Shown one piece after another: positions 7,961 through 16,526 of a stretch of DNA of 37,305 bases. Positions within the stretch are counted from its first letter, which is position 1. Each line of letters starts with the position of its first letter. This stretch comes from Chloroflexota bacterium (lineage in GTDB: Bacteria > Chloroflexota > Anaerolineae > Aggregatilineales > J027), in assembly GCA_010092845.1 (NCBI GenBank), contig JAADYW010000061.1:1-37305 (forward strand), read 5' to 3'. Both the position numbers and the translations under genes were made by a program. Under the pieces are notes generated by a model. That model was not told the origin of the DNA, searched no databases, and was given only the letters and a program-made list of their open reading frames with translations.

Positions 7961-9685
7961 CTATCCCTCACTTAGCTCGCCCATGTTAGCGAAGATCTGC
8001 CATGCGTCGTGCAGACCTTCTTCGGTGACGCCGTAGTAGACACGAATACCACCGTTATCGTACTGAGCAAGATCCAGGCGGATGTCGTTACCCCGTTGGT
8101 AGCGTTTGATCAGCCCAATTTCCCCATGCCACTGAATCGCGTCCGGGTTGAGTGTCCGGCTTTCGTGCTCGATAATGGCGTAGTGCCACAACCGGCGCGC
8201 TGATGACCGTGTCACATTCCGGACCGTGCTGCCATTCCGCAGATCACGAACCGTATGATACAGACGCCCCTTGCGATCTTCAGTCGCGATGATTTCAACA
8301 CCGGTTCGGGGCGGTGCCAGTTTGCTGGTATCCTCGGAGGGTGTTGCCTCTTCCTCGTCTAGCTCTGGTTGATAAGCCCGGAGCTTCTCAGACCGTACCA
8401 CCATCTGCACAATCTCATCGCGCACAGCCAGGCTAGTCTCGGTATCGTCGCGCACGTAGATCTTATTCTCATCAATAGCATACGGGACATCAGGGCCACG
8501 TGGGACCTGGATCCGAATGACGGTTTTCCCCTGGCTCTCCTGAGCGTCAATTTCTAGTTCAAGCTTGGGCGTTACCTTGCTGTCGATCTCAGCATACAGT
8601 TGGTCAATAGCAGTGCTGACCTTTTCCACACCGACTGGCGGCTTCTTGGGATTGTCATCTACACCAACGAAGATGGTGCCGCCATTCGTATTGGCCATCG
8701 CGCACGTATCAGCAACGATGCTGTACAAATGCCCGTTACGGCGCGTCATCACCTCATGAAATGCCTGGACAATATTGGCGCCTTCTTCCCGCGCTGCCTG
8801 GATGTGGTCATAGGGATCACGCGAACTGCGGTAGGGGCGTGTCCGGGCAAAATCAGTACCCTGGAACATCTCGATCAGCGCCACAAACGAACGCTCCGGG
8901 AGCGATACCTCCGTGACGCGATCGCCAATACCCAGATTGTTTGAGTGGCGGGGATCGGCCGTCAAGCGGTGCGCATCGGAGCCTTGAATACACCGCATCC
9001 GGCGCGGGTATTCTGGCTTAGAACCATCAAAGAAGCGCTGGGTAGTATAGCGGCCGCGTTTTTCGAGGTCAGTGACCTCGAGGGCATGCAGATAGGGGTC
9101 TTGTGTATAGGCGATTTTCGTCTGGCCCCCGAAGTCGAAGCCGCGCATCGCGACACCGTGGGTGGAATTGGCGTGCGCTGCCAGGACAATCCCGCCCGCC
9201 TCGTTGATGAGACGGTACGCCGTAAGCACATCCGAGGTTGCCCCGGCCGCGGGGTTGCCTTCATCCATGACTTCCGGCGATACACGCAGGCTCATCAAGA
9301 TGTGCTCGATCTGCCGAATAGGAGCTTCTGGCGAGAATATGCCGAGTATGTGGAAACCAAAGGTTGCCGTGAACTCGAACCCAGGCAACACAAGGATCTT
9401 CTTGAGTAGGCGACGGTATTCAGACAAGCGACGTGCCTCATCAGCCTCAGCACGTCCCAGACGATCAAGAAATTCGAGTTGCTCGATTTCCCTCATCATC
9501 GCGGCATAGCCGCGCACAGTGTTATGATCAGTGAATGCAATAATATCCAGGTTGCGTAGTTCTGCTTTACGAAGGATGTCAAGATACGATGTTGCAGGCT
9601 CCTGATAGTCCAGCGAACCGGGGGTGTGTAGGTGCAGATCCATTCGATACCATTGCATTCGTGAGCGGTTTGATTTTGCGGTCAC
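7961..9685 (-). CDS. PHP phosphoesterase domain fused to AlbA_2 (Schlafen-like) domain
   Basis: A protein of about 574 residues with two recognisable parts. Counting from the longer GTG start at 9706, the PHP metal-dependent phosphoesterase domain spans 20-290, with metal-site motifs MDLHLHT (22-28), FTDHN (58-62), LPGFEF (107-112), HILGIF (119-124), AAHAN (176-180) and GSDAHR (242-247). A putative nucleic-acid-binding AlbA_2 domain (about 310-445) follows, with CAMANTNGGTIFVGVDD and KIYVRDDTETSLA. The C-terminal 130 residues are charged and unassigned. The GTG at 9685 is preferred because GGAGAG lies eight bases upstream. The combination suggests a nucleic-acid-associated phosphoesterase or nuclease, but the substrate is unknown. 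Confidence 0.85.
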   Translation of the reverse strand: MTAKSNRSRMQWYRMDLHLHTPGSLDYQEPATSYLDILRKAELRNLDIIAFTDHNTVRGYAAMMREIEQLEFLDRLGRAEADEARRLSEYRRLLKKILVLPGFEFTATFGFHILGIFSPEAPIRQIEHILMSLRVSPEVMDEGNPAAGATSDVLTAYRLINEAGGIVLAAHANSTHGVAMRGFDFGGQTKIAYTQDPYLHALEVTDLEKRGRYTTQRFFDGSKPEYPRRMRCIQGSDAHRLTADPRHSNNLGIGDRVTEVSLPERSFVALIEMFQGTDFARTRPYRSSRDPYDHIQAAREEGANIVQAFHEVMTRRNGHLYSIVADTCAMANTNGGTIFVGVDDNPKKPPVGVEKVSTAIDQLYAEIDSKVTPKLELEIDAQESQGKTVIRIQVPRGPDVPYAIDENKIYVRDDTETSLAVRDEIVQMVVRSEKLRAYQPELDEEEATPSEDTSKLAPPRTGVEIIATEDRKGRLYHTVRDLRNGSTVRNVTRSSARRLWHYAIIEHESRTLNPDAIQWHGEIGLIKRYQRGNDIRLDLAQYDNGGIRVYYGVTEEGLHDAWQIFANMGELSEG

Positions 9686-9766
9686 AAATGCTTCTCTCCG
9701 TTTCACGGTAAGCCAGCGGCACCTTGAGTTAGTGCCAGCCTATGGTCTCGCTTACCGGGTAGCTTG

Positions 9767-10120
9767 CTATTCTATTAAATTCATCAACTGCTCGGACAAC
9801 TGCCCGGGGTCATAGGGCTTGACCAAGAACATATTTGCCCCAGCAGCTTGTGCTTCCTTACTCACATCGCGCCCAGATGCCATCACAATCGGTGTGCCAG
9901 CAAAACTGTTTGAATTCCGTAGTTGTTGGATCAACTCTACGCCCGAAATGTCATTCAGGTGATAATCCACCAAAAAAACATCAGGATGAAACATTTGTGC
10001 CTGGTCAACCGCCTCGAGCCCGCGCGAAACGATCAACACGTCGAAACCATCCATCTCGAGCAAGGTCTTCAGCAGGCCTGTTGAGGTTTGATCATCATCT
10101 ACGATCATTATTCGAGGCAA
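9767..10120 (-). CDS. Stand-alone response-regulator receiver protein
   Basis: A 117-residue CheY-like receiver domain with no output domain. The acidic pocket is Asp8-Asp10 in VDDD, the phosphoacceptor is Asp52 in FLVDYHL, the switch Ser is Ser82 in MASG, and the conserved Lys is Lys101 in VKPYD. The start is TTG at 10120; an ATG four codons later is possible but would cut into the first strand. It lies 27 bases downstream of lon on the same strand. No kinase gene is adjacent, so its partner is unknown. Confidence 0.88.
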   Translation of the reverse strand: MPRIMIVDDDQTSTGLLKTLLEMDGFDVLIVSRGLEAVDQAQMFHPDVFLVDYHLNDISGVELIQQLRNSNSFAGTPIVMASGRDVSKEAQAAGANMFLVKPYDPGQLSEQLMNLIE

Positions 10121-10147
10121 GGTCGTTTCTCACTTTCGCTTACCGAT

Positions 10148-12730
10148 TCAAGGATGCGAGAAAAGATTACCATGTTGCAGATACTGTCGGTGGTCTTTCG
10201 CGTCATAGGACATGGTTTCCAACGCCGCATCAAGCACATCATCGATTGTTTTCACCATGATGAAGCGCATTGACTCACGGACTTCTTCCGGGACTTTTTC
10301 CAGCTCGGGTTCATTACGTAGGGGCAAGATAACAGTATCAAGGCCCAAGCGGTGCGCGGCGAGCACCTTATCCTTGATACCCCCTACCGGCAATACCTGG
10401 CCATGTAGCGTTATCTCGCCAGTCATCGCCACGTTTTGCTGAGTCAGGCGCCCTGTGAAAAGGGACGAGAGAGCCGCGGCAATCGCAACGCCAGCTGAAG
10501 GGCCATCTTTGGGAATTGCGCCAGCCGGCACATGGAGATGGAAATCATGCTTTTCGAAATAGCCAGCAGCCAGCCCAAATTCAGCACCTTTGGAACGCAG
10601 ATAACTAAAGGCCGCACGGGCGCTTTCCTGCATTACCGAGCCGAGATGGCCCGTAAGCTGTAAGCTGCCTTTGCCATCCATCTGAGTTGCTTCAATGAAT
10701 AGTATATCACCGCCTACCGGTGTCCACGCCAGGCCAGTTGCTACCCCCGGTCTTTTGACCCGTTCATGGATTTCGGTGCGATACCCATAGGGTGGATGGC
10801 GCAGCATTTCGCGCACCTCGGATGGCGTTACCGACACCTGTTCCTGCTTGCCTTCGGCGATACGAGTAACGATCTTGCGTGCCAGCTTGCCGATCTGACG
10901 CTCCAGATTCCGCACCCCTGCTTCACGCGTATAATCCCGGATCAGGGCCAGGAGCGCCTCGTCCGAAAACTTCACCTCATCTGGAAAGAGCCCATTCTCT
11001 TCTATCTGTCGTGGCACCAGATATTGCTGGGCAATATGCATTTTCTCTTGCTCGGTGTAGCCGCTGAGTTCGATAAGCTCCATGCGGTCGAGCAGAGGAC
11101 GAGGGATCGGATCAAGCTCGTTGGCCGTAGTTATGAAGATCGTCTCGGAAAGGTCAAATGCCACATCGAGATAGTGGTCACGAAATTCATTGTTCTGCTC
11201 AGGATCGAGAACTTCCAGCAACGCTGATGCCGGATCACCACGAAAATCGCGCCCGAGTTTGTCAATCTCATCCAGCATCATCGCTGGATTGTGGCTTTCA
11301 ACGCGGCGCATCGCCTGGATAATGCGCCCTGGCATGGCGCCCACATAAGTGCGCCGAAAACCACGGATCTCAGCCTCGTCCCGCACGCCCCCCAGACTCA
11401 TTCGCATGAACTTGCGGCCCATCGCGCGGGCGATCGACGCGCCGAGTGAGGTCTTGCCCACCCCTGGCGGACCAACAAAGCATAGGATCGCGCCTTCACG
11501 CCGCCGGCGGACAAAGTCCTCGACGCGGGATTCATTTAGCTGCTCTGCGCGCTCCTGGCGTAGCTTCCGGACAGCGAGAAACTCCAGGATCCGCTCTTTT
11601 ACATCCTCCAGATCATAGTGATCCTCATCCAGAACCCCACGGGCGTGGCTGATGTCGAGGTTATCCTCGGTGCGAACATCCCACGGCAGATTGACCATCC
11701 AGTCCAGATAGGTACGGATCACGCCATATTCGGCCGCGGCTGCAGGGAGTTTTGCCAGCCGGTCCAACTCACGCAGGGCCTCGCGTTCGGCTTCTTCTGG
11801 CATGTTGGCGCGCGCAATCTTCTCGCGGAAATTCTCAATCTCAACGATCTGCTCGTCGCCCTCGCCCAGTTCGCGCTGAATCGCTTTGAGCTGCTCTCGC
11901 AAGAAATACTCACGTTGGACTTTTTCCATTTCTGACTGGGCTTCGCTCTGGATCTTATGACCGAGTTCAAGCACTTCCAGCTCTTTGCCCAGAATGCCCA
12001 TCAATGCCCGGAGCTTCTCATCAATCTGGTTGATCTCTAGCAGGCGTTGCTGATCCTCCAGATCGATGCGGACATAGGTGGCAATGGTATAGACCAGTTG
12101 TAGGGGATCATCAAGGTTAAGTGCCGAAGAGATCAGCTCAGTGGGCAGATTGGGCATCAAATCCGACAGACGTGTGAACTGGTCAATCACGTTCCGCGTC
12201 AGGGCCTCAACTTCTAGTGATTCTTCCAGCGATTCAGGGATCGGGGTTACTGTAGCCCGCAAATAGGGTTCCGTATGCGTGTACTCGTTGATGACCAGGC
12301 GCGCAAGCCCCTGCACCAGCAAGCGGATCGTCCCGTCTGGGGCGCGAAACAGACGGTGAATCTGCGCCAGGGTTCCAACAGTGTAGATCTCATCTGGTCC
12401 CGGAGTCTCCAGAGAGGGATCCTTGGCCGCAAACAACCCGACCAGCCGGTCCGTGGTGGCAACTTCATCAACCAGACGAATTGAGCGAGGTTGTCCGACA
12501 GTTAGGGGAATGGCCGCATGAGGATAGACCACCGTCCCCCGCAGTGGCAATATGGGAAGCTCTTCCGGGATTTCCAGCCCTTCTTCATCGTCTTCTGGCT
12601 CAGTAGAGAATGTCAACACTGTTCCGGTAGAGGAGGAAGTTTCATCGGCATCATCAGTAGGGGATAGCGCCGCATCAGTCGGTAACGTGTCGCGATGCTT
12701 CTTTTTCGAAGTTGGCAATTTTGCAGTCAT
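10148..12730 (-). CDS. lon: ATP-dependent protease Lon (LonA type)
   Basis: An 860-residue cytoplasmic AAA+ serine protease that degrades misfolded and regulatory proteins. Residues 1-50 are a polar, acidic extension. The LON substrate-binding domain follows (about 55-250), with its helical linker to about 350. The AAA+ module has Walker A GPPGVGKT (420-427, Lys426) and Walker B MMLDEIDK. The protease domain has catalytic Ser745 in PKDGPSAG and Lys788 in GGIKDK. The Ser-Lys spacing of 43 equals that of E. coli Lon (679/722). The ATG at 12730 has no strong ribosome binding site. No CIRCE heat-shock operator was seen upstream. Confidence 0.97.
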   Translation of the reverse strand: MTAKLPTSKKKHRDTLPTDAALSPTDDADETSSSTGTVLTFSTEPEDDEEGLEIPEELPILPLRGTVVYPHAAIPLTVGQPRSIRLVDEVATTDRLVGLFAAKDPSLETPGPDEIYTVGTLAQIHRLFRAPDGTIRLLVQGLARLVINEYTHTEPYLRATVTPIPESLEESLEVEALTRNVIDQFTRLSDLMPNLPTELISSALNLDDPLQLVYTIATYVRIDLEDQQRLLEINQIDEKLRALMGILGKELEVLELGHKIQSEAQSEMEKVQREYFLREQLKAIQRELGEGDEQIVEIENFREKIARANMPEEAEREALRELDRLAKLPAAAAEYGVIRTYLDWMVNLPWDVRTEDNLDISHARGVLDEDHYDLEDVKERILEFLAVRKLRQERAEQLNESRVEDFVRRRREGAILCFVGPPGVGKTSLGASIARAMGRKFMRMSLGGVRDEAEIRGFRRTYVGAMPGRIIQAMRRVESHNPAMMLDEIDKLGRDFRGDPASALLEVLDPEQNNEFRDHYLDVAFDLSETIFITTANELDPIPRPLLDRMELIELSGYTEQEKMHIAQQYLVPRQIEENGLFPDEVKFSDEALLALIRDYTREAGVRNLERQIGKLARKIVTRIAEGKQEQVSVTPSEVREMLRHPPYGYRTEIHERVKRPGVATGLAWTPVGGDILFIEATQMDGKGSLQLTGHLGSVMQESARAAFSYLRSKGAEFGLAAGYFEKHDFHLHVPAGAIPKDGPSAGVAIAAALSSLFTGRLTQQNVAMTGEITLHGQVLPVGGIKDKVLAAHRLGLDTVILPLRNEPELEKVPEEVRESMRFIMVKTIDDVLDAALETMSYDAKDHRQYLQHGNLFSHP

Positions 12731-12853
12731 AAGCGAGATTCGTCTGTCCTTCGGTACCTGATTGGGAAAAGTACTACTCCTCGATCATCTGTAGTATCCG
12801 TGGTGAAAGGATTTCCCCTGTACAACCGTCAAAGACGTAGAAAGGCTCAAATC

Positions 12854-12882
12854 ATCATACCACAGCGCTCATAGTGACTCAA
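12854..12882 (-). promoter_or_regulatory. Possible sigma-70-type promoter for lon
   Basis: On the minus strand TTGAGT (12882-12877) is followed after 17 bases by TATGAT (12859-12854). It would start transcription near 12847, about 115 bases before lon. This is a pattern match by eye only. Confidence 0.4.
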
Positions 12883-13125
12883 TATCAGTTGCGTAAGAAA
12901 CCATCCTCTGGACCATTTCCTGACCAATTGCAGATTATTTCCTTAACACGCGCGACTATCGCGTGAAACTGATCGCCAGCCAGCGGCGCCAAGTACCATT
13001 GATGAAAGCAATCAGGGTATGGTAAAAAGAAAAATATGACGACCTTCGGTGGCAATCTGCCGCAATACCGGTCACTTGTCAGCCTGCCTGAACTGTAGCA
13101 CCTTTTCTTTTTAGCCTTACGATAG

Positions 13126-13153
13126 TTGACATTGTATACTCAAGATATATAGT
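13126..13153 (+). promoter_or_regulatory. Likely sigma-70-type promoter for the bifunctional nuclease
   Basis: A perfect TTGACA (13126-13131) is followed after 16 bases by TATAGT (13148-13153). Transcription would start near 13160, leaving a leader of about 165 bases before the nuclease gene. Confidence 0.55.
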
Positions 13154-13325
13154 CATATAACGACACCAACGCAAGATGACATTCAGGGACAAGGTCATAG
13201 CCAGACCAGCGATCCGTAATGGCCATGCTTTGATTTCGTTCGCCAATAGAATAGTCGGGAAACCATTCAACACGATTGGATGAGATCAGCCCGAGAAAGC
13301 TGTTTGATAAGAAAGAAGGCATATG

Positions 13326-13850
13326 ATGGTAGAAGTAGTGATCGACTGCATTCGAATGAGTTTAATGACGCAAAATCGCGTTGTTATTCTGAAGGACAAC
13401 GCCCAGGAACGATACTTGCCAATCTGGATCGGACACTTTGAGGCTGATGCTATTACCTACGAGTTACAGGAAATTGTCCACAAACGCCCGTTAACGCACG
13501 ATCTCCTCAAGTCCACAATTAGTAACCTTGGCGGCGAAGTGCAACGGATCGTCGTCACGGAGTTGCGGCGCCCGGATGATATCTTCTATGCAAAAATCGT
13601 CGTCAAAGTTGATGATCGCGATGTTGAGATCGACTCCCGTCCCAGTGATGCCATCGCGCTCGCGGTCCGTGTTAAGGTACCGATCTTCGTCGATGAGAGC
13701 GTTATGGAAGTCGCAGCTGTAGTACCTGAGAAGGACGTTGAAGAAACCGGTGAAGAGCCTGAAGCCGTTGATGGGTCGGATGACCGTTTGCAGATCTTTA
13801 AGGACTTCGTCGAAACCCTCGATCTAGATAACCTCAATGACGATGAGTAG
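13326..13850 (+). CDS. Bifunctional nuclease family protein (DUF151)
   Basis: About 174 residues. The core (1-125) is the DUF151/bifunctional-nuclease domain, with the family patterns [14 protein letters not shown] near 37-50, RPLTHDLL near 60-67, and the hallmark [14 protein letters not shown] around 107-120. The C-terminal 45 residues are acidic and unstructured-looking, as in many members of the family. The plant and some bacterial members have reported DNase/RNase activity; the role here is inferred only. Two ATG codons lie in tandem (13323 and 13326). The second is better spaced from the GAAGG at 13315-13319. A strong terminator follows 33 bases after the stop, so the gene is monocistronic. 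Confidence 0.92.
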   Translation: MVEVVIDCIRMSLMTQNRVVILKDNAQERYLPIWIGHFEADAITYELQEIVHKRPLTHDLLKSTISNLGGEVQRIVVTELRRPDDIFYAKIVVKVDDRDVEIDSRPSDAIALAVRVKVPIFVDESVMEVAAVVPEKDVEETGEEPEAVDGSDDRLQIFKDFVETLDLDNLNDDE

Positions 13851-13883
13851 GCGATTGCCTGTTTCACCATCCAGCTACTTAGC

Positions 13884-13919
13884 ATGCCAGGTAGTTCGTC
13901 GAGCTACCTGGCATTTTTT
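13884..13919 (+). terminator. Intrinsic terminator after the bifunctional nuclease
   Basis: The arms ATGCCAGGTAGTTC (13884-13897) and GAGCTACCTGGCAT (13901-13914) pair over 14 base pairs with one G-U, leaving a three-base loop, and are followed directly by six T. The T run lies only on the plus-strand side, so it serves the nuclease gene and also ends just before the convergent PHP gene. Confidence 0.92.
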
Positions 13920-13924
13920 CATGA

Positions 13925-15013
13925 CTAGCTGAAGAGGGTTTCCAGATAAATAGGATTGCTGAGAATCCAGCAACGCTCTATGCCTTCGTATGCTCTCCAT
14001 ACTTCAACCCGGTAGGCACCCGGTTGTGATGTCACGTGAGTTAGGTTCTCAACATTCATTTCCTCAGCAATGATCTCCCCCTGGTGAATAAGCTTGATAT
14101 GTGCGCGTTGTGCCACAATCACCTGAAGCGTTACCCCTGACCCCATGCGGATTGTCTCCCCCATGATGGCACTTGCACCGGAGTCACCCTGCGCAGTAAA
14201 CCGGAACCCCCGCGCTGAACCAACCATCCCGTAGCTAATGAAGGCATTGCCATGCCGCAACGCCCCGTAGATAAGTGCTGCATCCTCTGTTGCGTTGCCC
14301 GAAAAAGGGGCCCGCGTCAATATATGTGTGTTGACACAGTTAAACAAGTAATCATAGGGGAGGATGGTATGCCGGAGCAAGCCGATACGGTAGCGTGTAC
14401 CGTGCGCATCCGCATTGCCAATGCCAACAACATAATGGCCATCCGTGAGGAGTTCATCCCACTTAGCCAGGGTGTCCTTTCGCGGGCCAATTACGGCTTT
14501 TTCAGGCTCAAAAACACGGCGTAGCGTTTTCCAGGGCGTAACCAGAATGTCTTTAAAACACGACATGTAGTTCCAGATTTCGAGCCCCGTGAATCTCTGG
14601 ACTTGCCAATCAACCCAGGGAATTGTCTCGCTTTCCGGTTGCCAGACGATTTTTCGGTCGAATGGGTGGGCCAGAAAACTCAAGCCACCCTGTTCACCCA
14701 CCGCATCGACCAAAGCTTGAGGATCACTGGCATAGTGGCTCATCTCTTGGTTGGCACCATAAACCAGACAATGATTGACTTGCGGATGGCGCGTCCGATC
14801 GTGAATCTCCTCCCCGACCAACAGAAGCACATATCCAGATCCATCGTCTCCGTAGTAGCCCTCGACCCCTTTTACCCAAATATTGTGGTCGGTTACGATG
14901 ACAAAATCGAGGCCAGCTAGCTGTGCGGCGGATGCAATCTCACGATGTGAGGCTTCGCCATCGGAATAGGGCGTATGCATATGCATATTGCCAAGATATT
15001 CGTAGAATGCCAT
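13925..15013 (-). CDS. PHP domain metal-dependent phosphoesterase
   Basis: A 362-residue PHP-family hydrolase. The metal-site motifs are NMHMHTPYSDG (9-19, His11 and His13), VTDHN (40-44), LVGEEI (65-70), NHCLVYG (80-86), AHPFD (115-119) and NADAHG (200-205, Asp202 and His204). The C-terminal third (about 250-362) resembles the beta-rich tail seen on some stand-alone PHP phosphoesterases and lacks a recognised catalytic motif. It is distinct from the PHP-AlbA_2 protein at 8-9.7 kb and has no polymerase domains, so it is not part of a DNA polymerase. Candidate substrates are phosphoesters of nucleotides or sugars. The ATG at 15013 has no strong binding site. It is transcribed away from the putative origin. 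Confidence 0.88.
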   Translation of the reverse strand: MAFYEYLGNMHMHTPYSDGEASHREIASAAQLAGLDFVIVTDHNIWVKGVEGYYGDDGSGYVLLLVGEEIHDRTRHPQVNHCLVYGANQEMSHYASDPQALVDAVGEQGGLSFLAHPFDRKIVWQPESETIPWVDWQVQRFTGLEIWNYMSCFKDILVTPWKTLRRVFEPEKAVIGPRKDTLAKWDELLTDGHYVVGIGNADAHGTRYRIGLLRHTILPYDYLFNCVNTHILTRAPFSGNATEDAALIYGALRHGNAFISYGMVGSARGFRFTAQGDSGASAIMGETIRMGSGVTLQVIVAQRAHIKLIHQGEIIAEEMNVENLTHVTSQPGAYRVEVWRAYEGIERCWILSNPIYLETLFS

Positions 15014-15136
15014 TGGTGTTCCATTTCAAGTTGCCAGCTAAAAAATGAATCCTATCTATGGTAGCGTATCATTAACAGGTATGCTGGTGTTCTGGTATTG
15101 ATGTGTCGTTGCTCAACGCAAGCCCACAGGAGTCAG

Positions 15137-15199
15137 GAATCTATATTTTCATGTAAATATTGTAGTAGTCGTAGTAGGGCTGTTGAAACCTGTTGATAA
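15137..15199 (+). promoter_or_regulatory. Basal unwinding element: AT-rich DUE, DnaA-trios, GC patch, DnaA boxes
   Basis: Reading the plus strand there is an AT-rich stretch (15137-15162), then five trinucleotides TAG TAG TCG TAG TAG (15163-15177), then GGC (15178-15180), then a degenerate box TGTTGAAAC (15181-15189), then a perfect box TGTTGATAA (15191-15199). The TAG repeats lie on the same strand as TGTTGATAA. This matches the order and polarity of the Bacillus subtilis DnaA-trio origin element, where DnaA loads from the boxes onto one strand and opens the duplex. The function is inferred from that layout. Confidence 0.8.
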
Positions 15200-15250
15200 C
15201 TCTGTTGAAAACTCCCCTCCACGGCTTGTTTATGCGGTATATTGTTCACG

Positions 15251-15292
15251 ATGAACCTGTTGATAACTTGTGGAAAACCTGTTGATAACTCA
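15251..15292 (+). repeat. Paired DnaA-box direct repeat, copy 1
   Basis: A 42-base unit carrying two TGTTGATAA boxes whose starts are 22 bases apart, about two helical turns. It matches a second unit at 15456-15497 at 38 of 42 positions, and the two units start 205 bases apart. The differences fall between the two boxes, so the boxes themselves are conserved. Confidence 0.9.
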
Positions 15293-15307
15293 CGAGTTAT
15301 CAACAGG
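15278..15307. repeat. Perfect 14-bp inverted repeat formed by two DnaA boxes
   Basis: The arm CCTGTTGATAACTC (15278-15291) and its exact reverse complement (15294-15307) are separated by two bases. Each arm contains one complete DnaA box, so two boxes face each other across the centre. Confidence 0.92.
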
Positions 15308-15455
15308 GGGGTGTTCAAAACTGGTGAGTTATCAACAGTTATCAACAGATTTCAACAGGGGGGAGCCGAGTTATGAACAGATGCTTCCTTAAGGGTGAGT
15401 CTCCAGCGAGAGAATCCCCTGTCCAGAAAGTCCATTTCGCGCTAATGTTAAGAAA

Positions 15456-15497
15456 ATGAACCTGTTGATAACTCGGCAAAAACCTGTTGATAACTCA
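15456..15497 (+). repeat. Paired DnaA-box direct repeat, copy 2
   Basis: The second copy of the 42-base unit at 15251-15292, again with two TGTTGATAA boxes 22 bases apart. An AT-rich stretch follows it to about 15540. Confidence 0.9.
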
Positions 15498-15583
15498 TTT
15501 ATAACGGATTGTAAACTTTTGAGATTATCCTTTCTCAATGCAATGATGTGAACTGGCGTTCTATTTCGAAAGCTGACAGCTTT

Positions 15584-16483
15584 ATGGTCCAATTGCTGAG
15601 GTTGCTTCTAGCGAGTTGGTTACTCGTCTTCGGTCTGGTAGCTTGTGGGGCGACAACTGCCGAGAATGATGGTCCCGAACTGGTCGAACGCTCAACACTG
15701 ATTCCGCCGAGTCAAACGCAGACGGTAACAGTCGCGCCTGCCATGGCCTCAGCTACCGATATACCCTTCAGAGCACCGACAACTATGGTTGCCGGCGTGA
15801 ATAGGCTCACTGTATCACCGTCATCGACGCCGCTATTTACTACCAATACGCCGCCACCAACTCGAACTCCGACACCTTCTCCGACCAATACTGCAACATT
15901 GACCACTACCCCAACCTCAACGCTCACGCCCACACAAACGCCGACGCCCTCGGAGACTTCCCTGCCGACTATGACCTACACGATCGCGCCACTCCCAACA
16001 CAGAATCCGGCGGCGACACCGTTACCAGCGTTCGTGTGCTCGACTACGTGGTTCTTCACTCCTGTGCCAACTGGCTGCCCAAGCGCTTCTCCCCAGCTTT
16101 CCAATATGGCCTATCAGCGCTTTGAAGGCGGATTCATGATCTGGATCGGAAATCAGCAGCGCATCATCATCGCGTTTGAACCACCAACCGCTGTATTTCC
16201 GGCCTGGCAAATGCAACCGGATACTTTTGTGGAAGGCACTGTACTCGATGAGTCCGCCTATAACCCTCCGAATGACCGATTCATCCCCGTGCGTGGTTTC
16301 GGACTGGTATGGCGCAATGATACAATTTTGCAAGATCAACTGGGCTGGGCACGCCAACCAGAACGGGGCTACCAGGGCTACGCCCAGTTGGATATATTAA
16401 GTGGCACGCGCTACATCCAGGGTCCTGATGGCGAGGTCTATGTATTGCCTGCTGATCAAACGACCTGGTGGCAAATTAATTGA
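15584..16483 (+). CDS. Thr/Pro-rich lipoprotein of unknown function
   Basis: About 299 residues. The first 21 residues form a lipoprotein signal ending in LVAC, with Cys21 as the lipidation site. A long Thr/Pro/Ser linker follows to about residue 150, then a compact C-terminal domain (about 155-299) rich in aromatic residues. The domain was not recognised. The ATG at 15584 gives a standard signal peptide. A GTG at 15548 would add 12 polar residues in front, and neither start has a clear binding site. The gene begins just beyond the putative origin and is followed 43 bases later by a class A PBP gene, suggesting a role at the cell surface. Confidence 0.75.
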   Translation: MVQLLRLLLASWLLVFGLVACGATTAENDGPELVERSTLIPPSQTQTVTVAPAMASATDIPFRAPTTMVAGVNRLTVSPSSTPLFTTNTPPPTRTPTPSPTNTATLTTTPTSTLTPTQTPTPSETSLPTMTYTIAPLPTQNPAATPLPAFVCSTTWFFTPVPTGCPSASPQLSNMAYQRFEGGFMIWIGNQQRIIIAFEPPTAVFPAWQMQPDTFVEGTVLDESAYNPPNDRFIPVRGFGLVWRNDTILQDQLGWARQPERGYQGYAQLDILSGTRYIQGPDGEVYVLPADQTTWWQIN

Positions 16484-16526
16484 TGCTGGCGGTCAGGATC
16501 ACCGAGATCAGGAGCAAGAGGAAACC

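Larger units (their letters stand above)
12731..13322. other. Divergent intergenic region, lon and bifunctional nuclease
   Basis: About 590 bases without a credible gene. It separates the divergent lon and bifunctional nuclease genes. It holds one promoter-like pair on each strand (listed separately). The remainder is AT-rich in places and shows no tRNA, CIRCE operator or obvious long repeat. The long leader of about 160 bases before the nuclease gene may carry regulatory RNA structure, but none was recognised. Confidence 0.6.
15130..15545. other. oriC: Putative chromosomal replication origin (oriC) with DnaA-box array
   Basis: Noncoding, between divergent genes. Eight exact TTATCAACA nonamers were found. 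Five have the reverse orientation (15191-15199, 15258-15266, 15280-15288, 15463-15471, 15485-15493). Three have the forward orientation (15297-15305, 15329-15337, 15339-15347). Degenerate neighbours include TGTTGAAAC (15181), TGTTGAAAA (15203), TGTGGAAAA (15269), ATTTCAACA (15349) and TTATGAACA (15371). The 9-mer differs from the E. coli consensus TTATCCACA only at position 6. AT-rich stretches flank both ends (15137-15162 and about 15494-15540). One exact copy was noticed elsewhere in the window, inside tadA (23269-23277). DnaA binding is inferred, not shown. Confidence 0.85.

Noticed and set aside
12731-13322. CIRCE heat-shock operator upstream of lon
   Set aside because: No TTAGCACTC-N9-GAGTGCTAA palindrome was found in the region.
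15130-15545. Plasmid iteron origin or CRISPR-like array
   Set aside because: Repeats are 9-mers in both orientations with irregular gaps and no spacers of uniform length, no rep or cas gene is present, and housekeeping genes flank the region.
15133-15592. Two short minus-strand open frames across the DnaA-box array
   Set aside because: Their peptides repeat the same Val-Ile-Asn-Arg-Phe-Ile pattern because they translate the repeated boxes. They have no ribosome binding site and no family resemblance.
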